Below are positions 8,399-11,801 of a stretch of 11,801 nt of DNA, one piece after another. Below the pieces are notes generated by a model, which did not search any database, was not told where the DNA came from, and saw only the letters and a program-made list of their open reading frames with translations. Position numbers and translations under genes: made by a program. The stretch covers positions 1-11,801 of the forward strand of contig JAJDEH010000069.1 in NCBI GenBank assembly GCA_029259935.1, read 5' to 3'. The DNA is from Planctomycetota bacterium. Its GTDB lineage: Bacteria; Planctomycetota; Planctomycetia; Pirellulales; Pirellulaceae. Numbering within the stretch: the stretch's first letter is position 1; every line of letters begins with the position of its first letter.

Positions 8399-8410
8399 CG
8401 TTGGTGGGAC

Positions 8411-8706
8411 CCACTCCTTATTGCTTCTGCCGGGTCGGCGCTCGCGCCACGCTTGCTCTGCGCGTTTGGTTCGCAGAAAGACCGCTGGGAAGATGCTGAC
8501 AGCCTGGCGTCGTTCAGCGGGATCGCGCCGGTGACACGCAAGAGCGGCAAGCAGTGCCAAGTCAAACGACGATATGCTTGCCCAAAGTTCCTTCGCCAAA
8601 CCTTCCACGAATTCGCCGATAGTACTCGGATACATGTTCGTGGACCAAGGCAAGGTACCGCATGTTACGCGACCGAGGAATGAAGCATCATGCGGCAATC
8701 AGAAGC
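8411..8706 (+). pseudogene. IS110-family transposase remnant (C-terminal Transposase_20 domain, frameshifted)
   Basis: On the plus strand, codons from about 8411 to 8635 read LAPRLLCAFGSQKDRW, then SLASFSGIAPVTRKSGKQ, then YACPKFLRQTFHEFADS. This is the signature of the C-terminal Transposase_20 domain of IS110 transposases, including the conserved SGIAPVT..SGK segment and CPKFLRQ. Around 8636 the frame shifts (one base lost or two gained) and homology resumes at 8641 as WTKARYRMLRDRGMKHHAAI, another typical IS110 stretch, ending near 8706. The N-terminal RuvC-like DEDD domain and the last C-terminal helix are absent; about 98 codons remain of a usual 300-400. No element ends can be drawn. 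It lies between the sigma-factor promoter region and the ceramidase gene terminator, and is dead as a transposase. Confidence 0.85.
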
Positions 8707-8729
8707 AAACGGCGTGTTGGTCAGAATAC

Positions 8730-8749
8730 CCCCCAGCTAACGCTGAGGG
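8730..8749 (-). terminator. Hairpin directly after the ceramidase-like gene
   Basis: The minus strand, six bases past the stop codon, reads CCCTCAGC-GTTA-GCTGGGGG: an eight-pair stem with a four-base loop. One pair is a G-U wobble that forms only in the minus-strand RNA, which fits transcription from the ceramidase gene. No clear U-tract follows, so it may be an intrinsic terminator of weak type or a 3' stabilising/REP-like hairpin. Confidence 0.5.
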
Positions 8750-8755
8750 CTCGCC

Positions 8756-10882
8756 TTACTTTTTCAAAAACAACTTGGAAATTTCGTCCGCCGGCAGTGC
8801 CCGATTGAAAAGAGCGATCTCGTCGAGGCGGCCTTCCCAGTTGGAGTCGTTGTCGCTGCGGCCGCCGAAGAACAACTGCCCGGTGGGGGCGGGGCCGTCG
8901 GCCGCCAGGCTTGCCTCAATCTCCGGCTTGGGATTGCCGTTCAAGTAAACTTTGACGCTCTTCCCATCGCGGACCAAAGCGACGTGATTCCAGGTCCAGC
9001 GGGCAATCTCGGTTCGCCCAATCGCGGCCTCTTGCTCCTTGCCTTGAATGAAGACCAACTTGCCGGGATGTTGCGTGCCGCCGAGTCCCAGGTGTTCACT
9101 GGCGGGGCCCAGCCCCTGATCGCGGCCGCGTGAAAACATCCAACCGGCCATCTCGCGGCCGTCGAGCGGCATGCCGTTCCAAATCCACATGCTGACCGAG
9201 TACTCGGTTTTGAGGTCCGCGACATGAGTCCGTAAACGGCCACCGGCGAAATGAGCGGACCGATTTTTCTCATCGCCGTTGCAGAACCGTGCGTCTTGCG
9301 GTCCTTCCAAAAAGAACGCCACGGCCGGCTCGTAAGAGGCGTCCTTGTGATGGCCGGATGAATCGGCGGCACGCGGACCGGAGAATTCGTCGAGCCGCCA
9401 GTAGGCGATCGGCTTGGCCGCCAACAAGGCTTTCGACGCGGGGCCTTGCGTTTGCTGATAAGCGCGCCGGGGCTGGCCGGCAACCTTCTCTAGCAAACCG
9501 AGGGCCGTTTCCGTGATCTTCGGTTCGGCTTGCACTTCAAGACCGGCGGAACGGGCGGCCCACGTGTTGTAGCCGCCAAGTAGGTGTTGCTCGGGCGGCG
9601 GGATATAGCCGTCGCCGCCATTGGCCAATTCGATCACCATCCCTTTGGCCAGCGGGCTTTGCAGTTTGACCTTCAGGCCGGTTAGCGCGTACGTTTCGTT
9701 GGGTGTGGTGGCGATTCCGATATCGCCGATGCGCAGCGCCTGAACGACAACTTCGGTCGACTGGCGTTCATGCAGAATGATCTGTTCGCGAGCGTAGACT
9801 TCGGTCCGGTCTTTCGGCGGTCGATCGCCCATTTCCGCCACGACTCGCCGCGCCCATTCCAATCGCTGCTGATCGGGCACTCGATAGTTCAGTTGCATCC
9901 GCGCTTCAGCCATCGCCACGTCGGCGTCTTCTTGATACTCGATTCCCTGATAGGCCTTCAAAGCGATTTTCGCTAAATCGGCCGCGTAGCTGTCAATCGT
10001 TGGAGTGGGCCGCTTTTCCGGCGGCAGCCGGTAATCGCGTCGCCAAATATCGCCGCTGCACCCGTGCGACATGACGGCGACCATCGCCGGATGCTTTTTG
10101 TCGGATTTGCCAAGCTGCTTCTGCAACGACTGACAGAACAAGCCAAAGTAGTCGGCGCTCAAGTCGCGATCGCCAAAATAATGCATCGAAAAATTCGCCA
10201 GCAAGGCGATGGGCCGACCGTCACGCGACTGAATCGAAATGATGGAAAGATCGGGATCTTCCGGACCTGATTCTCCCGTCACATTATCCCAGTTTCCCGC
10301 CGCGTGCATGTTGGCCCGGACCGTGTCGTTGCCGAACGGGTCCTTGTCGATCCGATCGGGCCGCCGCACCCAACGTCGCAGTGCCGTGAACTCCGCCGCG
10401 TCTTCCACGGCGAAACCGACACGGGCCGGTTCGAGATTCGCTTCGGCCTCGGCAATCGCCTGCGCGACCTTTTCACGCAGGTAAGGAACATAAGTCGGAT
10501 CGGCTTCGGTTCCCAAACAGGCCAGCGACGATGGTGCCGTGTGCGTGTGCGTGGCCGAGATCAACATGCGATCGGGCTTGATCTTCGTGCGCTGCGAAGC
10601 GAGCTGTTTGGTCTCATCCAAGACGGGCCGGGGCATCATGCAGCTATCGACAACCACAATCGCCAGCCGCTCGTTGCCATCGTCCAACACGATGGCCCGG
10701 GCGTGCAGCCGGGTGTTCACTTTGCTAATCGATCGGCTGAGCATGCCGCCATTCACAATGACGGGAAACTGAACGGGAGTCACATCAACCATCGCCGCAC
10801 CCGCGCGAAACGCAGCGCGAACCACGGCTGGCACCGCCACAAGCCAAGCAAACAACACGACGCATACAGAGTTAGCCTTCAT
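8756..10882 (-). CDS. Exported neutral/alkaline ceramidase-like hydrolase with C-terminal LamG-like domain
   Basis: A 708-residue protein. The start at 10882 (MKANSVCVV) is supported by GAGGG five bases upstream; it is followed by a hydrophobic signal peptide to about residue 23 (AVVRA), so export is likely. Residues 24-470 match the neutral/alkaline non-lysosomal ceramidase N-terminal fold. Zinc-ligand candidates are His112/His114 in ATHTHTAPS, His234 in NFSMHYFG and Glu396 in TPNETYAL. The segment SHGCSGD (272-278) lies where the nucleophilic Ser loop sits in known ceramidases, and GYIPPPEQH plus GGYNTWAARS are typical family strings. Residues about 484-705 are a LamG/concanavalin-type jelly roll (AYWRLDE, SVSMWIW, WNHVALVRDG, VKVYLNG, EGRLDEIALFNRAL). 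In planctomycetes such genes are numerous and ceramide may not be the substrate: the fold is clear, the reaction is not. The LamG part probably binds carbohydrate or another surface. The gene appears monocistronic, with its own promoter candidate and 3' hairpin. Confidence 0.92.
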   Translation of the reverse strand: MKANSVCVVLFAWLVAVPAVVRAAFRAGAAMVDVTPVQFPVIVNGGMLSRSISKVNTRLHARAIVLDDGNERLAIVVVDSCMMPRPVLDETKQLASQRTKIKPDRMLISATHTHTAPSSLACLGTEADPTYVPYLREKVAQAIAEAEANLEPARVGFAVEDAAEFTALRRWVRRPDRIDKDPFGNDTVRANMHAAGNWDNVTGESGPEDPDLSIISIQSRDGRPIALLANFSMHYFGDRDLSADYFGLFCQSLQKQLGKSDKKHPAMVAVMSHGCSGDIWRRDYRLPPEKRPTPTIDSYAADLAKIALKAYQGIEYQEDADVAMAEARMQLNYRVPDQQRLEWARRVVAEMGDRPPKDRTEVYAREQIILHERQSTEVVVQALRIGDIGIATTPNETYALTGLKVKLQSPLAKGMVIELANGGDGYIPPPEQHLLGGYNTWAARSAGLEVQAEPKITETALGLLEKVAGQPRRAYQQTQGPASKALLAAKPIAYWRLDEFSGPRAADSSGHHKDASYEPAVAFFLEGPQDARFCNGDEKNRSAHFAGGRLRTHVADLKTEYSVSMWIWNGMPLDGREMAGWMFSRGRDQGLGPASEHLGLGGTQHPGKLVFIQGKEQEAAIGRTEIARWTWNHVALVRDGKSVKVYLNGNPKPEIEASLAADGPAPTGQLFFGGRSDNDSNWEGRLDEIALFNRALPADEISKLFLKK

Positions 10883-10887
10883 CAGAT

Positions 10888-10892
10888 CCCTC
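10888..10892 (-). promoter_or_regulatory. Shine-Dalgarno GAGGG deciding the ceramidase-like gene start
   Basis: The minus strand reads CGAGGGATCTGATG, a strong ribosome site five bases before ATG 10882. It decides against an in-frame upstream ATG at 11020, which would add 46 unrelated residues ahead of an obvious signal peptide. Confidence 0.65.
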
Positions 10893-10985
10893 GACTTTTC
10901 AAAATTACGATTTATTGGTATTGGTTGTCCACCTGTCACCAGCGGCACCCGCGCGGTAAACGAGGATCGGTTGGTTAGAATTAGA

Positions 10986-11014
10986 ATAGAAGTTACAGCC
11001 ACCGAGAATGTCAA
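10986..11014 (-). promoter_or_regulatory. Candidate sigma-70-type promoter for the ceramidase-like gene
   Basis: A perfect TTGACA (minus strand, 11014-11009) is followed after 17 bases by TTCTAT (10991-10986), which matches the -10 consensus at only three of six positions. The region is AT-rich downstream. Transcription would begin near 10979, giving a leader of nearly 100 bases. The exact -35 and ideal spacing support it; the poor -10 lowers confidence. Confidence 0.35.
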
Positions 11015-11049
11015 GCACAAGGCTGGGGACGCGGCCTGGTGCTTGATGC

Positions 11050-11073
11050 CACGGCTGGCTAGTCCAGCCAGTG
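11050..11073. repeat. REP-like hairpin (CACGGCTGG ... CCAGCC-A-GTG)
   Basis: CACGGCTGG, a five-base loop CTAGT, then CCAGCC and GTG with one bulged A: a nine-pair GC-rich stem. Near-palindromes around GGCTGG-CTAGT-CCAGCC are, to my recollection, frequent between genes in Pirellulales genomes, so I take it as a dispersed intergenic palindrome. It lies upstream of the candidate promoter of the ceramidase-like gene and could also end transcription coming from the right. Confidence 0.5.
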
Positions 11074-11112
11074 CTGGTTTACGATCTCATGGCGGCATTT
11101 TACTTTCAATTG

Positions 11113-11131
11113 GGGCGGAATCGCCCTTTTT
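11113..11131 (+). terminator. Terminator-like hairpin with T-run, plus-strand orientation
   Basis: GGGCG-GAAT-CGCCC followed directly by TTTTT: a five-pair GC stem (six with a flanking G-T pair), a four-base loop and a U-tract, the form of an intrinsic terminator read on the plus strand. No plus-strand gene is recognised upstream, so its purpose is unclear. It could be chance, a relic, or block antisense transcription coming out of the ceramidase-like gene region. Confidence 0.3.
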
Positions 11132-11300
11132 CTCCTTCCACCAATGCATTTCGATTCTTTGGCGTTCCCGCTAAGAATGAGGCGGCACCATGCCTCAACT
11201 GGCTGGCGGCGAATCCTCCGCATTCAAGCGGTGGTTATTCTTCACCACCTAAATATCACCACGACGGCAGGGAGAACGCGACCGTCCGAGGTCCCACGGT
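11132..11300. other. Non-coding spacer with a minor hairpin
   Basis: No frame with protein-like composition is seen on either strand. The only structure is GGTGGT ... ACCACC at 11230-11249 (six pairs, eight-base loop), too short to interpret. With the sequence to either side this belongs to an 800-base gene-poor stretch upstream of the ceramidase-like gene. Confidence 0.5.
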
Positions 11301-11646
11301 TGAATCGTTGCTTCCGCCGGGGCAAGCCCGGGGCAAGCCCGTCAGAGAGCTTCTATGAATTTTCGAATGCAGGTAGCCTCCCAGTTGTGTTCGCGCCGGG
11401 GCAAGCCCGACGGAAACTCATGCGAACTAATCTACCCTTTCGAGACATTCGGGGCGAAGATACGCTGCCCCATCGCTTCCGTCGCTCGCTCCGCCCCACT
11501 AGATCCGACGCATGGCTTCCGTTCGATCGCTTCCGTCGGGCTTGCCCCGGCGTGAGCGACAACTGAGCAGCTACTCACCTTACCAGAGCAACCACGGCTC
11601 TCCGCTGGGCTTGCCCCGGGCTTGCCCCGGCGGAAGCAACGATTCA
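11301..11646. repeat. Large imperfect palindrome with nested inverted arms
   Basis: Outer arms 11301-11340 and 11607-11646 are a perfect 40-bp inverted repeat (starting TGAATCGTTGCTTCCGCC). Inner arms 11394-11415 and 11531-11552 are a perfect 22-bp inverted repeat (CGCCGGGGCAAGCCCGACGG...). Both pairs share nearly the same centre (11473-11474). The spacers between outer and inner arms also match when inverted (GAGAGC, GTAGC, CAGTTGT), as do parts of the core (CATGCG, ATCTA, GGGGCG versus CGCCCC). So the whole 346 bases is one diverged palindrome. The core word GGGGCAAGCCC occurs six times: tandem pairs at 11319-11340 and, inverted, at 11607-11628, and single copies at 11398-11408 and, inverted, at 11538-11548. 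No target-site duplication or coding potential is seen. It may be a non-autonomous palindromic element or a cluster of REP-like units. Confidence 0.85.
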
Positions 11647-11687
11647 TTCGCCCGCCCTTTTAGTTCCAGTTTTGCACTAATGGAACG

Positions 11688-11801
11688 CTATCCGGCGAGA
11701 GTCGCCAAGTAGGTGAGCAGGCTGGTGCAATTGTCGGCGGGGGGCGTTGCGGGCGACACCTTTGATAATTTGTCTTCCCAGCTATTTCGGCGTAATGTCG
11801 T
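11688..11801 (-). CDS. Possible 3' end of a minus-strand gene (partial, low confidence)
   Basis: From the right edge, a minus-strand frame is open for 37 codons to TAG at 11688-11690, ending with LLTYLATLAG. That ending resembles C-termini of some planctomycete cytochrome/dehydrogenase proteins, but too little is present to name a family. The opposite strand offers a competing frame from GTG 11713 (VSRLVQLSAGG). Codon use does not separate them clearly; I slightly favour the minus strand because all neighbouring genes use it. Confidence 0.25.
   Translation of the reverse strand, partial: TTLRRNSWEDKLSKVSPATPPADNCTSLLTYLATLAG

Noticed and set aside
8048..8683. 211-codon plus-strand frame taken as one gene
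   Set aside because: Only the part after about 8411 has protein similarity (IS110). The first 120 codons overlap the sigma gene and the minus-strand fragment in antisense and have no protein character.
8231..8698. 155-codon minus-strand frame taken as one intact gene
   Set aside because: Its first two thirds are antisense to the IS110 remnant; only the last 55 or so codons look coding.
10883..11020. 46-residue N-terminal extension of the ceramidase-like protein
   Set aside because: The ATG at 10882 has a strong ribosome site and starts a clean signal peptide; the extension runs into the candidate promoter.
11071..11566. Overlapping short plus- and minus-strand frames with repeated GKPGAS/GQARRK strings
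   Set aside because: These peptide echoes come from the GGGGCAAGCCC units of the palindrome read in several frames, not from genes.
11301..11646. CRISPR-like array
   Set aside because: Repeat units are inverted as well as direct, of unequal length, without regular spacers or neighbouring cas genes.

Overview
The window looks like a chromosomal segment of a planctomycete, most likely of the Pirellulales type. This is inferred from gene content, not from a marker gene. Four things point there: an ECF sigma factor of the planctomycete-expanded Sig-70_X6 type directly followed by a Hanks-type Ser/Thr kinase with a DWG instead of DFG motif; a giant secreted-type protein whose N-terminus carries an LEPR-XLL-like motif (LENRQLLAAD); a ceramidase-like hydrolase fused to a LamG-type domain; and short GC-rich palindromes in the spacers. 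All three complete genes and the large partial one lie on the minus strand.

Layout, in the direction of transcription (right to left). Bases 10883-11801 are mostly non-coding. They hold a large imperfect palindrome (11301-11646) built from nested inverted arms, two smaller hairpins, and a candidate promoter for the next gene; the last 114 bases may be the 3' end of another minus-strand gene. Bases 8756-10882 encode an exported neutral/alkaline ceramidase-like protein with a C-terminal LamG-like domain, closed by a hairpin immediately after its stop codon. Bases about 8231-8706 are a small graveyard: a plus-strand, frameshifted C-terminal remnant of an IS110-family transposase abuts a minus-strand gene fragment of unknown identity. 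Bases 7528-8097 encode the ECF sigma factor, with a consensus -10 box upstream. Seven bases after its stop begins a 1123-residue receptor-like kinase (4149-7520) with one membrane segment, a TPR array and two beta-rich C-terminal modules. After a 177-base gap, a reading frame of more than 1300 residues (3971 to the left edge, truncated) encodes the LEPR-XLL protein, with nine tandem RTX calcium-binding nonapeptides.

How the genes may work together: the sigma factor and kinase are almost certainly one transcriptional and translational unit, in which a membrane kinase would couple an extracytoplasmic signal to sigma-dependent transcription. Whether the downstream giant RTX protein is a target or co-transcribed partner is inference from position only. 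The ceramidase gene seems to be an independent unit. No complete mobile element, CRISPR array, rRNA or tRNA was seen.
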